A DNA stretch of 64,000 bases from JACVRM01 sp963839815 (GTDB lineage: Bacteria > Actinomycetota > Thermoleophilia > Gaiellales > Gaiellaceae), in assembly GCA_963839815.1 (NCBI GenBank), contig CAWIWF010000008.1, forward strand, positions 372,001 to 436,000, in the 5' to 3' direction. Of this stretch, positions 21,106-30,670 are shown one piece after another. Position 1 is the first letter of the stretch; each line of letters opens with the position of its first letter. The position numbers and the translations under genes were made by a program. The notes beneath the pieces are model-generated. The model was not told where the DNA came from, searched no databases, and was given only the letters and a program-made list of their open reading frames with translations.

Positions 21106-21561
21106 GTGCCGGCCGAGCCCCGGATCCGCGTCTCGGCGATCCTGCGCTGGCAGGACGCGGTGTTGCTGTGCCGCCACGAGAAGCAGGGACGCGAGTACTG
21201 GCTGCTGCCGGGCGGCGGCGTGCAGGTCGGCGAGAGCCTGGCTGCGGCGCTCCATCGCGAGCTCCGCGAGGAGGTGGGGCTCGAGGACGAGCTGCCGATC
21301 GAGGGGCCGGTGGCGATCGTCGACTCGATCGCACCGGGGCTGATCGTCACCAAGCACGTCGTGCACATCATCTTCGCGGCCGACCTCGGCGGCCGCTCGC
21401 TCGAGACCGTGTCGTCGCAGGACGCCGCCGTGCGGGGGCACCGACTCTTCGGCGCCACCGACCTCGACGGTGTGGCGCTCCACCCGCCGATCCAGCGGTT
21501 CCTCACTCGCTGGCGGTCGGGCGATCCGACGGTCTACCTCGGGCCGCTCTGGGCGCCCTAG
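21106..21561 (+). CDS. NUDIX hydrolase
   Basis: This 151-residue protein has a complete Nudix box, GGVQVGESLAAALHRELREE followed by VGLED (residues about 36-60), so it should hydrolyse a nucleoside-diphosphate-linked substrate. GTG at 21106 directly follows the dut stop and implies a joint transcript, which fits a nucleotide-pool-cleaning role. The exact substrate cannot be told. The gene ends 40 bp from gatD, tail to tail. Confidence 0.85.
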   Translation: MPAEPRIRVSAILRWQDAVLLCRHEKQGREYWLLPGGGVQVGESLAAALHRELREEVGLEDELPIEGPVAIVDSIAPGLIVTKHVVHIIFAADLGGRSLETVSSQDAAVRGHRLFGATDLDGVALHPPIQRFLTRWRSGDPTVYLGPLWAP

Positions 21562-21601
21562 CCGGGCGACCCGGGCGTCGTCACGAGGACGCGCGGGAGC
21601 G

Positions 21602-22354
21602 CTAGAAACGGCCGCCGCGGGAGCGGGCGCGTGCCGCTGCCACCTCGTGCGCACGTGCCTCCAGCTCGTCGCCGAGCGGCTCGAGGCTCGGGCGCTCGCC
21701 CGTCGCGTGCTCCGCGGCGCGCTCGAGGAGCCAGTCGGCGAGCCACGGATTGCGGGGGAGCAAAGGTCCGTGGAGGTAGGTGCCGATCGCGTTGCCGAGG
21801 TGGCAGCCTTCATGCCCGCTCTCGCCGTCGTTGCCGAAGCCTGCGACGACCCGACCGAGGGGCGCCGCGTCCGGATCGAGCAACGTGCGGCCCGCGTGAT
21901 TCTCGAAGCCGGCGACTGTTCGCGGCCGGCCGGGCTCGAGCTCGCACTCGAGCAGGACGTCCCCGATCATGCGCCGGTCGCCCGCGACCGTCTCGTGCCC
22001 GAAGACACCGGCGCCCGGGAGCATGTCGCCGGCCTGGTCGCGGTAGCCGCGGCCAAGCAGCTGGTAGCCGCCGCAGACGGCCAGCACGGCGGCGCCTTCG
22101 GCGACGGCCTCGGCGAGCGCGGGCCCGCGCGATGCCAGATCCGGAGCGATCAGCGCCTGCTCGCGATCCTGGCCGCCGCCCACGTAGAGGAGGTCGAAGG
22201 ACCCCGGCTCGAGCCCGTCGCCGACGCCGATTCCGCGCACGTCGAGCGACAGCCCGCGCCACGCGGCCCTGCGGACGAGCACGGCGATGTTGCCGCGGTC
22301 GGCGTAGATGTTGAGGTACTCCGGGTAGAGGTGCGCGACGCGGAGGGTGGTCAT
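21602..22354 (-). CDS. gatD: Lipid II isoglutaminyl synthase, glutamine amidotransferase subunit GatD
   Basis: This 250-residue CobB/CobQ-type glutaminase supplies ammonia to MurT for amidation of D-Glu in lipid II. It begins LRVAHLYPEYLNIYADRGN, the GatD signature. The nucleophile Cys is in AVCGGYQLLGRGY near residue 93, the catalytic His in GTYLHGPLLPRNP near 190. The ATG at 22354 overlaps the murT stop (ATGA), so murT and gatD are one translational unit. Confidence 0.92.
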   Translation of the reverse strand: MTTLRVAHLYPEYLNIYADRGNIAVLVRRAAWRGLSLDVRGIGVGDGLEPGSFDLLYVGGGQDREQALIAPDLASRGPALAEAVAEGAAVLAVCGGYQLLGRGYRDQAGDMLPGAGVFGHETVAGDRRMIGDVLLECELEPGRPRTVAGFENHAGRTLLDPDAAPLGRVVAGFGNDGESGHEGCHLGNAIGTYLHGPLLPRNPWLADWLLERAAEHATGERPSLEPLGDELEARAHEVAAARARSRGGRF

Positions 22355-23760
22355 GCCGAGGGCACCTCCTCGCGCTCGGCGCCCCGGGCGTCGCCCTCCC
22401 AGTACGGGCGCACATGGCCGCGATCGGCGACGATCTGCCGCAGCGCCAGCATGGCCGTGTAGGTCGGCAAGCAGATGAGCTCCCCGCCGGCCGGCGTCCG
22501 TGCGAGCCCGAGGTCGAGCGCGTCGCCCAGGTCAGGCTCGACGGTGATCGCCGTCTCGTCGAAGCCCGCGTACTTGCAGCGCAGAGCGAGCTCGGCAGCC
22601 CGCGAGCCGGTGACGATCACCGCCTCGAGCTCGTCGAGCAGCGGCTCGAAGTCAACGTCCCAGATCCACGAGACGTCCCTGCCGTCGGCGATCGCGTCGT
22701 TGAGCGCGATGACGGCAAGGCGCGGCGGGCCGCCGGCGAGCAGCGTTCGCACCGCCTCGTTCGCGCCCGCGGGGTTCTTGACGAGCAGCACCAGCAGGCG
22801 CCGGTCGCCGACGGCGATCCGCTCGAACCGACCAAAGGCAGCCCGGAAGCCCTCCAGGCCGGCCGCGATGTCGTCGAGGGGCGCGCCCAGGACCTGCGCG
22901 AGCGCGGCGGCGGCGGCCGCGTTGTAGACGTTGTAGAGCCCCGGCACACGCAGCCGCACGCGCCGCTCGCCCTCGGGCGTGACGAGCAGGAACGAGACCG
23001 CCTCGAGGCCCTCGAGCTCGATGTCCCGGGCGATGACGTCGAGCGCCGGCCGGGCGTGGCCGCACGAGGGACAGCGGTAGTCGCCGAGGTGGCCGACATA
23101 GGCGGCCGAGTACTCGTAGGCGGTGCCGCAGCGGACGCACCACTTCGAGTCGGCCGCGTGCTGGAGGCCGGGCCGGGCGTGCCGCTCGTCGTCGACGCCG
23201 AACACGCGGGCGCGCTGCCGGCCCGCTGCCAGCTCTCCGACCTGCGGATCGTCGCCGTTGACCACCAGCCAGGTCTCGTGTGGAAGGCCGGCGGCGAGCG
23301 CCCGCCAGCGCCCGGCGAGCGTCTCGAGCTCGCCGTAACGGTCGAGCTGGTCACGGAAGAGGTTGCCCAGGCAGATCGCCCGCGGCTCCAGCCGCTGGGC
23401 GACGTCGGGCAGGGCAGCCTCGTCCACCTCGAAGAGGCCCAGCTGAGCACCGTCGGCCGCGAGGAGGGTGGAGGCGACGCCGGAGAGCAGGTTGGCGCCG
23501 GAGTTGTTGTGCGCGAGCCTCCGACGCTTCGACAGGATCGCCGCCGTCATCGCGGCCGTCGTGGTCTTGCCGTTCGTGGCAGAGATGACGGCGCTGCCTT
23601 CCGGGAGCCTCGCCCCGAGCCGCCTGACGGCGCTCGGGTCGACGGTGCTCAGGAGCCTCCCCGGCAGGGTCGTTCCGCCGCCCGCCCCGGCGAGCCGCGA
23701 CAGCCGTGCGGCGCCACGCGCGAGCGTGATCTCCAGAGCGAGTGGCAGCCGAGCGCGCAT
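22351..23760 (-). CDS. murT: Lipid II isoglutaminyl synthase, Mur-ligase-like subunit MurT
   Basis: This 469-residue Mur ligase homologue activates the D-Glu carboxylate of lipid II. It has the ATP loop SATNGKTTTAAM near residue 60, the central-domain zinc ribbon CVRC ... CPSC near 215-235 that distinguishes MurT, and the C-terminal DUF1727-type region. ATG at 23760 follows TACGCT (complement of 23768-23773) by 7 nt, so the murT-gatD message appears leaderless. That also rules out the much longer upstream frame. Confidence 0.92.
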   Translation of the reverse strand: MRARLPLALEITLARGAARLSRLAGAGGGTTLPGRLLSTVDPSAVRRLGARLPEGSAVISATNGKTTTAAMTAAILSKRRRLAHNNSGANLLSGVASTLLAADGAQLGLFEVDEAALPDVAQRLEPRAICLGNLFRDQLDRYGELETLAGRWRALAAGLPHETWLVVNGDDPQVGELAAGRQRARVFGVDDERHARPGLQHAADSKWCVRCGTAYEYSAAYVGHLGDYRCPSCGHARPALDVIARDIELEGLEAVSFLLVTPEGERRVRLRVPGLYNVYNAAAAAALAQVLGAPLDDIAAGLEGFRAAFGRFERIAVGDRRLLVLLVKNPAGANEAVRTLLAGGPPRLAVIALNDAIADGRDVSWIWDVDFEPLLDELEAVIVTGSRAAELALRCKYAGFDETAITVEPDLGDALDLGLARTPAGGELICLPTYTAMLALRQIVADRGHVRPYWEGDARGAEREEVPSA

Positions 23761-23773
23761 CGGCCCGAGCGTA

Positions 23774-24026
23774 GCCTCTGCAGCCGGATCCCCTGGCGCG
23801 GGGGAGCCGGAGGGCATTCCCTCCCTCGGGGGATGGAAGGCCACGGCGGACGCTCGTACGTTCAGTGAGCGGTCGCCGGGCCAGGTCGGCCTCGGGCGAC
23901 CGGAGGCTATGGGCACAACCGACTGCGGCACAGACATCAGCACGTCCCGGCCTGCGGCGCTCTGGGGCGACTGACGATGGCCACTCGCGACCTCCCGATG
24001 CGCGCACCCGCTCGCGTGAGCTGCCC
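23774..24026 (+). other. Structured leader of the GGDEF/HD-GYP gene
   Basis: This 253-nt stretch has no convincing gene. It holds several inverted repeats: GAGGG/CCCTC around 23810, and a GGTCGCC/GGCGACC stem (23871-23901) enclosing a GGCC/GGCC helix. I looked for the conserved cores of c-di-GMP-I, c-di-GMP-II and c-di-AMP riboswitches and did not find a convincing match. A TACGTT hexamer at 23856-23861 is a weak -10 candidate. Confidence 0.3.
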
Positions 24027-26656
24027 ATGAGCACCGGCGTGGAAGCCGCGTCGCGCCAGTACGACCCGGCGGAGGCACGACCACGAGCACCGCTGCCGCT
24101 CGGCGCCACCGTGTACCTCGCCGTGGTCGCCGGTGTCGCTGCAGCCGCCGCACTTCCGCTGCTCCGCGATCTCTCGGCCGAGACGCGCGGCTGGCCCACG
24201 TTCCTCCTGCTGAGCGCCGCCGCCGCCGTGGCCCAGCTCTTCACCGTCCGCGGGCCGCGCAACTACTCGTACCACACCACAGGCGTCTTTCTCGTGCCGG
24301 CCGTGCTGCTGCTGCCCGCCGGCCTTGTCGCGCTCCTGCCGCTCGTCCAGCGCCTGCCGGACGCACTGCGCCGCAGGACGCCCTGGACGCTGCACGCCTT
24401 CAACATCGCGTCGTACACGCTGGCGGTCATGGCTGCGCTCGGCGGCGTCGAGGTCGCGCGCTCGGTCGCCGGCGGCGCGGCCGGCCTCGCCCTGGCCGGG
24501 GCGGTCGCGATGACGCTCTTCGTGGCCGTCCAGTCGCTCGTCTCGGTCCCGATGGTGATGCTCGTGCGTGGCTGCTCGCTCCGGGGGACGGGCGTGCTCT
24601 CGCTCCAGGGTCTCTCGACGGAGCTCGTCCTGGCGGCCCTCGGTGTCGGCGTCGCCTTCCTGTGGGAACAGAACCCCTGGCTCGTCCCGTTCGCCCTGGC
24701 GCCGCTCGTGGTCGTCCACCGCTCGCTGACGGTCCCGATGCTGGAGGCCGAGGCGCGGGTGGACGCGAAGACCGGTCTCTTCAACGCCCGCCACTTCACA
24801 ACCGTGCTCGAGGGCGAGTTCGGGCGTGCGCGCCGCTTCGGCCGGCCGCTCTCCGTCGTCATGGCAGACCTCGACCTGCTCCGCGACGTGAACAACGCCT
24901 ATGGCCATCTCGCCGGCGATGCCGTCCTGCGCGAGGTGGCCGACGTGCTACGCGGCGAGGTGCGTCACTACGACCTGCCTGCGCGCTTCGGGGGTGAGGA
25001 GTTCGCGATCGTCCTGCCCGAGACGGGGATGGAGGAGGCGGCGGAGATCGCCGAGCGGATCCGGTGCGCCGTCGCTGCCCGACGCATCGAGGTCGAGACA
25101 GCTCCGGAGCCCGTGTCGGTCACGATCTCGATCGGGATCGCGACCTACCCCCAGGACGCAGCCGATCAACGCGACCTGGTGCACCAGGCCGACGTGGCCG
25201 TGTACCGCGCCAAGCTGCAGGGCCGTAATCGGGTCGTGCGCGCCGGCGCGGACGGGCCGTTGGCTCTCGCTGCTGTGCCCGCGCCCACGGCGACGGGCCC
25301 CGCCGTCACCGAGAACCAGGCCGCGCCACTCACAATTCGCCGGCCGCTCCTGTGGCTGGTCGGTCTCGCCGGGCTGGCTGCGGGCGGGGCGGGAGTCGCG
25401 CTCGGTGTGCAGGAGCACCTGCTGGGAATGCTCGCCGTGCTCGGGATCGCGGCGCTGGTGCAGGCGCTCGCAGACAATCCCGGCCAGGAGAGCGCCTCCG
25501 TCGCGGCCGTCGGCGTCATCTCGGGTGCAGCCCTGTTCGGCCCCCGCATCGCACTCGGCGTCGCGGTGGCCGCCTGTGCGGTCGAGTGGGGGAGGACGCG
25601 CACGCCTGTCTCACGCGCGGTCTTCGACACCGGCGTCCTCACGCTCGCGGCGCTCGCAGTCGCCGGCATCTTCGCGCTGCCGCGCGGGTCGCTGGATCCC
25701 GAGGCCGCGGCCGTCCTCGCCGGCATCACCGCGGGTGTGGCGTACTTCGCGCTCGTCACCGGGCTGCCGGCGCTCCTCGCCCGCCTCGACGGGCGACGAG
25801 GGACGGCGCACCGGACGGCCCTCGCGTGGACGCTCGTCCAGCACGTCTCCGCCGGGCTCCTGGCTGGAGTCGTGGTGGTCGCCTTTGCGGCGGCCGGGCT
25901 CTGGACCTCGTCCTGCTGACCGTGCCGCTGCTCCTCGCTCGCGCGACCCACGACCGGGAGGCGGCGCGCGCGGGCAGGCTGGCCGCCGAGCTGCGCAGAA
26001 CGGTCGACCGGTTGCAGGTGCGGACAGACATGGTCGAGCGCGCCAACGAGGCGCTCCGCGAGCACTCCACCTCGCTGATGAACGCCCTCGCGAGCCGGAT
26101 CGACGACCGCGAGACCGTCGGCCATTCAGACGAGGTGCAGCGCCTGGCGCTCGCTGTCGGAACGAAGCTGGAGCTCGCGCCGGCAGAGCTCGAGGTGCTG
26201 GGGCACGCAGCTCGCTTCCACGACATCGGCAAGCTCACCGTCCCCGACGCGATCCTGCTGAAGGAGAGCGCCTTGACCGCGGAGGAGTGGGTGTTGCTGC
26301 GCGAGCATGCCGGCGCAGGGGCACGGCTCGTCGAGCAGCTCGCCTTCCTGCGCGATGCCGTGCCGGCGATCCGTCATCACCACGAGCGCTTCGACGGCCT
26401 CGGATACCCGGACGGCCTCAGCGGCGAGGACATCCCGCTCGGTGCGCGCGTCATTCACGTCGCCGAGGCGACGGTGGCGATGCTGCAGGGAGGTGAGGGC
26501 GTTGCCGCGATGTCGCCCGAGCCGGTGGTCGCCGAGCTCCGTCGTTGCCGGGGCACCCAGTTCTGCCCCCGGTGCGTCGACGCGATGGCAGAGCTGGCCC
26601 GGGATGGCCTGCTCGCAGGTGTGCGCAGACCCGGTGCGCCGCGGCTCGTCGCATGA
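24027..26656 (+). CDS. Membrane GGDEF / HD-GYP protein (c-di-GMP turnover), frame interrupted near 25.9 kb
   Basis: The first part has an N-terminal multi-helix membrane domain (residues about 25-235), then a GGDEF domain with RFGGEEF and an RxxD inhibitory site (RHYD) five residues before it. A second membrane block follows. At about 25900 the open frame ends (LWTSSC), but the neighbouring frame continues LVLLTVPLLLARATHDREA into an HD-GYP domain with HDIGKL and HHERFDGLGYPDG. One missing G in the GCCGGGCTC run would join them. The whole product (about 875 residues) could both make and degrade c-di-GMP. ATG 24027 is the first good start after the leader. Confidence 0.78.
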
Positions 26657-26672
26657 CCGCGCTCTCGCGCGG

Positions 26673-26700
26673 TTGCAATTTCCCCAGCCTGCTCTAATCT
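26673..26700 (+). promoter_or_regulatory. Promoter of the repeat protein gene
   Basis: TTGCAA (26673-26678), a 16-nt spacer and TAATCT (26695-26700) lie 7 nt before the ATG at 26708. This is one of the clearest leaderless promoters in the window. Confidence 0.6.
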
Positions 26701-26707
26701 GCTTGCC

Positions 26708-27400
26708 ATGGCCCGCCGCCGTGCCGTGCGCGCGCTCGACCGTGTCGACCCCGAGGCGCTCAAGGCGTTCCAGGCCGGTCTCCGGCGGCGCTACAGCGAC
26801 GAGGCGATCGTGGAGCAGCTACAGGCGTCGGCAGCCCGGCTCGGGCGCTCACCGACCATGCGCGAGTTCGCCGGCGATCCCGAGGCGACGGTGCATCCCC
26901 AGACGGTGATCGCCCACTTCGGCAGCTGGAACGCGGCCAAGCGGGCGGCAGGGCTCGTGCCGCGACGGTTCACCACGCGCGAGGACCTCGTCCGGCTACT
27001 GCGCGAGCTGGGTGAGCGCCTCGGCCGCACGCCGACTGCCCGCGACCTGGACGAACATCGGGGCGCGCTTCCGTCCAAGTCGCTGTACTGGCACACGTTC
27101 GGCTCGCTCTCGACCGCACTCCGGGAGGCCGGCTTCGACGTTCCCGTCGGCGAGGAGAGGCTCGACCGGGCACTGGAGCAGGGAGTGGCGCTTGCGACGC
27201 AGCTCGGCCGGCTGCCGAAGTTCGCAGACTGGCGCGAGGCCCGGCGCCTCGACCCCGAGCTGATGAGCGAGTGGCAGGTCTACCGCATGTTCGAGGGACG
27301 CCGGGGCGCCTGGGCGGCGTTCCAGTTCCTCGTCCGGGAGCAGTTGCTCGAGAGCGGGGTGGAGGTGGCCGCCGACGGGCGAATCGAGCCGGGCGGCTAG
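26708..27400 (+). CDS. Protein with three homing-endonuclease-associated (HNH_repeat-like) repeats
   Basis: The 230-residue product has three copies of a roughly 60-residue module: LGRSPTMREF ... VIAHFGSWNAAKRAAG, then LGRTPTARDL ... LYWHTFGSLSTALREAG, then LGRLPKFADW ... VYRMFEGRRGAWAAFQF. The pattern LGRxPT ... FGSWxxAxxxAG is that of the homing endonuclease associated repeat, thought to bind DNA. No HNH or LAGLIDADG nuclease core is present, so it looks like a stand-alone DNA-binding protein. It is expressed from its own leaderless promoter and overlaps the following convergent gene by 4 nt. Confidence 0.7.
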   Translation: MARRRAVRALDRVDPEALKAFQAGLRRRYSDEAIVEQLQASAARLGRSPTMREFAGDPEATVHPQTVIAHFGSWNAAKRAAGLVPRRFTTREDLVRLLRELGERLGRTPTARDLDEHRGALPSKSLYWHTFGSLSTALREAGFDVPVGEERLDRALEQGVALATQLGRLPKFADWREARRLDPELMSEWQVYRMFEGRRGAWAAFQFLVREQLLESGVEVAADGRIEPGG

Positions 27401-28187
27401 AGCGCTGCGGAGATGAGGCCGGGGAGGAGCCGCAGGCAGGAGTCTCGCTCCTGCGGTGCCCGTACAGCCGGGAGCGGCGTCTCCTCGAAGTGGTGATCCG
27501 GCTCGAACAGGACCAGTCGATGCTGCCGTCGCTCGTGAGGATCGCGTGGGCTCCCTCGGGCATCTCGGCGTACGACAGCTCGATGCCCAGGTAGCGCTCG
27601 ACCAGCTCCAGCGTGCGCTGGGTCGAGGCGTAGAACGTCTCGTCGGGCCCGTAGGCGAGCCAGAGCGGCCGGCCGGTGCCGCGGGCCAGGTGGAGCTCGT
27701 CGGCACGGCGCTCGTCGAGCCAGGCGGTCGCCATCGAGCCGCGCAGCTCGGCGAGCGGCGGCCGGCTGTCCGTCGTCTCGGCGAGCGCGAAGATCGCCTC
27801 CGAGTCCACCGTCATCTCCGGCTGATCGCGCTCCCACTCGTAGCGTGCGAAGAGCTCCTCGTCGTTGACGATGATGCCGTTGTGGACTCCCACGACCGCG
27901 CCGTGACGCACGGGGTGGTTGTTGGCCTCGATGCGCGGGTGGCCCTTCGTGTAGTCGCGCACGTGCATGAGCAGCTGCTCGGTGGCCGCCGGCAGCGACA
28001 CGTGCGCGAGTAGCTCGCTGGCGCCGGAGCGGCGCTTGTGCACGCGCACGGCCGAGGTGCCGTCGCGATACGCGTAGCCAGCGGCGTCAGCTCCTCGCTC
28101 GGCAATGCCGGCGAGGAGGATCCGCGCTGCCGCCGTTCGCGGGACCGCGCTCGTTTCCGTCAAGTTGAAACCAGCTATTCCGCACAT
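27397..28187 (-). CDS. Class II glutamine amidotransferase-like protein, frame interrupted near 27.52 kb
   Basis: The product starts MCGIAGFN, so Cys2 becomes the Ntn nucleophile after Met removal. It continues through RGADAAGYAYRDG and VVGVHNGIIVNDEELF, the class II (PurF/GlmS-type) glutaminase signatures. The frame from 28187 is sensible down to SDGSIDW. It then resumes in another frame as LVLFEPDHHFEETPLP and ends at 27397. One missing base near 27518 would join them into about 263 residues. No synthetase domain follows, so it is a stand-alone glutaminase domain. GGAG lies 8 nt before the ATG. Confidence 0.72.
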
Positions 28188-28401
28188 ACCTGCATCTCCA
28201 TCGACCCCTCGACCCTCAGACCGTAGCTCGCAGGTCAGACGTGTGAGGTCCGGCCGACTTCGCCGTCTCACGAGTAGTGCCTGCTCCTCGCTACGACGAA
28301 ACCAGCCGCCATGAGTTAGCAGGGCCGTCGCGCCCTGACCCGATCGGGTGTCCCTCGATCGAGTGTCCCTCGGTGAGCGGTAGAGGCCGATAGACCCCGC
28401 G

Positions 28402-29352
28402 ATGGCGCAGCGGCTCCCCGATCCCGCCGACCCGGCGGAGGCTCACCTCGAGCTACTCCCAGGCGCGGACGTCGCCCGGGACCTGGCCGACGAGGAGCCG
28501 GAGGAGAAGTCGGAGCCGACCGACCCTCAGCTGGCCGACCCGCTCAAGCTGTACGTGCGCCAGATCGGTGACGGCCCACTGCTGACGCCGGCGCAGGAAC
28601 GTGAGCTCGCGCGGCTCAAGGACCTCGGCGACGAGGCCGCGAAGCGCCAGCTGATCGAGTCGAACTTGCGCCTGGTGATGTCGATCACCCGGAACTACAC
28701 GAAGGCCGGCGTTCCGCTGCTCGACCTGATCCAGGAGGGCAACCTGGGCCTGATCCGCGCGGTCGAGAAGTTCGACTACAAGCTCGGCTTCAAGCTCTCG
28801 ACGTACGCGACCTGGTGGATCCGGCAGGCGGTCACACGCGCCCTGGCCGACCAGGGGCGGACGATCCGGCTACCCGTCCACGTCGCCGAGCAGGTGCGCA
28901 AGATGCTCCGCGCCCGCCGCGTTCTGACCCAGAAGCTGAACCGCGATCCGACGCCCGAGGAGCTGGCGACCGAGAGCGGCTTCCCGCTCAAGCGCATCAA
29001 CGAGCTGCTGGAGCTGGTCGAGGATCCCGTCAGCCTCGAGGTGCCCGTCGGTGACGGCGAGAGCCTGTACGGCGACCTGATCGAGGACAAGCACAGCGAC
29101 CAGCCCGACGAGGCGACGGCGAAGGGGCTGCGCTCGCGGGAGCTGGTCGAGGCGCTCGAGGTGCTGAACCCGCGCATGCGCATGGTATTGATGCTCCGCT
29201 TCGGCCTCGACGGCCAGAAGCCGAGCACGCTGGAGCAGGTCGGCACGAGGCTCGGCATCACCCGGGAGCGAGTCCGCCAGCTGGAGGCGCGGGCCCTGCG
29301 CGAGCTGCGCACGGTCGCCCCAGGGTTGAAGCTCTACCTCGGCACCGACTAG
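28402..29352 (+). CDS. RpoD-family RNA polymerase sigma factor without region 1.1
   Basis: This 316-residue sigma-70 protein has region 1.2 (DPLKLYVRQIGDGPLLT), region 2 (NLRLVMSITRNYTKAG, DLIQEGNLGLIRAVEKFDY, FKLSTYATWWIRQAV), region 3 and region 4 (RFGLDGQKPSTLEQVGTRLG and TRERVRQLEARALREL). The acidic N-terminus is short. It is probably a primary-like group 2 factor. It faces a second RpoD-type gene tail to tail with only 27 bp between them. The 214-bp gap upstream (28188-28401) holds no gene I can support. Confidence 0.88.
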   Translation: MAQRLPDPADPAEAHLELLPGADVARDLADEEPEEKSEPTDPQLADPLKLYVRQIGDGPLLTPAQERELARLKDLGDEAAKRQLIESNLRLVMSITRNYTKAGVPLLDLIQEGNLGLIRAVEKFDYKLGFKLSTYATWWIRQAVTRALADQGRTIRLPVHVAEQVRKMLRARRVLTQKLNRDPTPEELATESGFPLKRINELLELVEDPVSLEVPVGDGESLYGDLIEDKHSDQPDEATAKGLRSRELVEALEVLNPRMRMVLMLRFGLDGQKPSTLEQVGTRLGITRERVRQLEARALRELRTVAPGLKLYLGTD

Positions 29353-29379
29353 CGGGCCCTCGGGCCTCGCGGCGAGCGC

Positions 29380-30420
29380 TCAGCCCGCTGCGACTGCTTC
29401 CATCTCGCGCAGGCAGGCGAGGCGCTTGAGCGACTGCAGCTCGATCTGCCGCACCCGCTCGCGCGTGAAGCCGAGCACACGGCCGATCTCCTCGAGCGTC
29501 TTCGGCTCGCGCCCGCCGAGGCCGTAGCGGAGGACGATCACGGCGCGCTCCCGCTCGCCGAGGGCGTTGAGCGCCTCCGCGAGCGCCTGGTTTCGCAGCG
29601 AGAGCTCGACCTCGTCCTCGGTCGCCGGCCCGTCGCCGGCGACGAAGTCGCCGAACACCGCGTCCTCGTTCTCGCCAACCGGCTGATCGAGGCTCGTCGA
29701 GGCGCGAGCAGCCTGACGCACCTCGCGTGCCTGCTCGAGCGGCAGGTTCGCCTCCTCGGCGATCTCGGCGAGGGTCGGCTCGCGGCCGAGCTGCGTCCAG
29801 AGCGTGCGCTCGGCCTTGTTCATCTTCTGCAGCCGCTCGACGATGTGGACCGGCATGCGGATCGTCCTGGCCTTGTCGGCGAGCGCGCGCGCGACGGCCT
29901 GCCGGATCCACCAGGTCGCGTAGGTGGAGAACTTGAAGCCGCGCCGCCAGTCGAACTTCTCCACGGCGCGAATGAGCCCGAGCGTGCCCTCCTGGATCAG
30001 GTCGAGGAAAGGAAGCCCCTGGTTGCGATAGTTCTTCGCGATCGAGACGACCAGGCGCAGGTTCGCCTGGATCATGTGCTGCTTTGCCTGCATGTCGCCG
30101 CGCTCGACGCGCTTGGAGAGCTCGACCTCCTGGGCAGCTGTCAGCAGCGGATGGCGGCCGGCCTCGCGGAGGAAGAGCTGGAGCGCATCCGTCGTGGTCT
30201 CCGCCACAGGCGGCGGCGTCGGCTCCGGCGCTGCGTCGAGAAACTCGATGCCACGACGGTCAAGCTCGCGCTGGATGACGTCGACCTCGAGCGCGTCGAG
30301 ACGGTGCGCGTCGATCAACTCGTTCAGGTCGTCGAGCCGGATCGCGCCGCTCTGCTCAGCCGCCACGATCAGCTCCCTGACCGCGTCGTTCTCCAGAATG
30401 AGCTCAATTGCGACCGTCAC
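29380..30420 (-). CDS. rpoD: RpoD-family primary-type RNA polymerase sigma factor
   Basis: This 346-residue sigma-70 protein has a region 1.1-like N-terminus (VRELIVAAEQSGAIRLDDLN), regions 1.2-3 (DALQLFLREAGRHPLLT, DLIQEGTLGLIRAVEKFDW, FKFSTYATWWIRQAV, IRMPVHIVERLQKMN) and region 4 (RYGLGGREPKTLEEIG, TRERVRQIELQSLKRL). The RLQKMNKAERTLW and region 1.1 features make it the better candidate for the housekeeping factor. I take GTG 30420. An in-frame ATG at 30462 would add 14 residues. Its promoter region contains the TGTGGAC box cluster. Confidence 0.85.
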   Translation of the reverse strand: MTVAIELILENDAVRELIVAAEQSGAIRLDDLNELIDAHRLDALEVDVIQRELDRRGIEFLDAAPEPTPPPVAETTTDALQLFLREAGRHPLLTAAQEVELSKRVERGDMQAKQHMIQANLRLVVSIAKNYRNQGLPFLDLIQEGTLGLIRAVEKFDWRRGFKFSTYATWWIRQAVARALADKARTIRMPVHIVERLQKMNKAERTLWTQLGREPTLAEIAEEANLPLEQAREVRQAARASTSLDQPVGENEDAVFGDFVAGDGPATEDEVELSLRNQALAEALNALGERERAVIVLRYGLGGREPKTLEEIGRVLGFTRERVRQIELQSLKRLACLREMEAVAAG

Positions 30421-30553
30421 GGGACGCGCAGGTGATTTCTCTTTCCTGCAACTTGCAAACATCCACCGTGGTGCTCGTGCCGCTCCAAGGGTCCACGCAC
30501 GATAAGCCGGGTTATGTCAAGTCCGAGACTGGCTCGATCTACCCCACGCACCA

Positions 30554-30591
30554 TCCACAGCCCCGTCCACAAGCAGTGTGGACATGTGGAC
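30554..30591. promoter_or_regulatory. Cluster of four TCCACA/TGTGGA boxes (DnaA-box-like)
   Basis: ATCCACA (30553-30559), GTCCACA (30565-30571), TGTGGAC (30577-30583) and TGTGGAC (30585-30591) lie between the sigma gene and the first small-RNA promoter. The middle two form an inverted repeat with a 5-nt gap. The core matches the 3' part of the DnaA box (TTNTCCACA), but the first two bases differ, so another regulator is equally possible. Confidence 0.4.
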
Positions 30592-30603
30592 GGATCAGCG
30601 GCC

Positions 30604-30664
30604 GGAAATTGCGCCTTTTTCGGGTTCTGCCGGCCTTGAGACGGGTCCGAGCGCCGTCTAGGTT
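30604..30664 (+). promoter_or_regulatory. Promoter of small-RNA copy A with conserved upstream box
   Basis: TTGAGA (30636-30641), 17 nt and TAGGTT (30659-30664) form the core promoter. The box GGAAATTGCG (30604-30613), then CTTTTTC, lies exactly 32 nt before the -35, as in copies B and C, although the sequence between has diverged. Confidence 0.6.
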
Positions 30665-30670
30665 TCCTGG

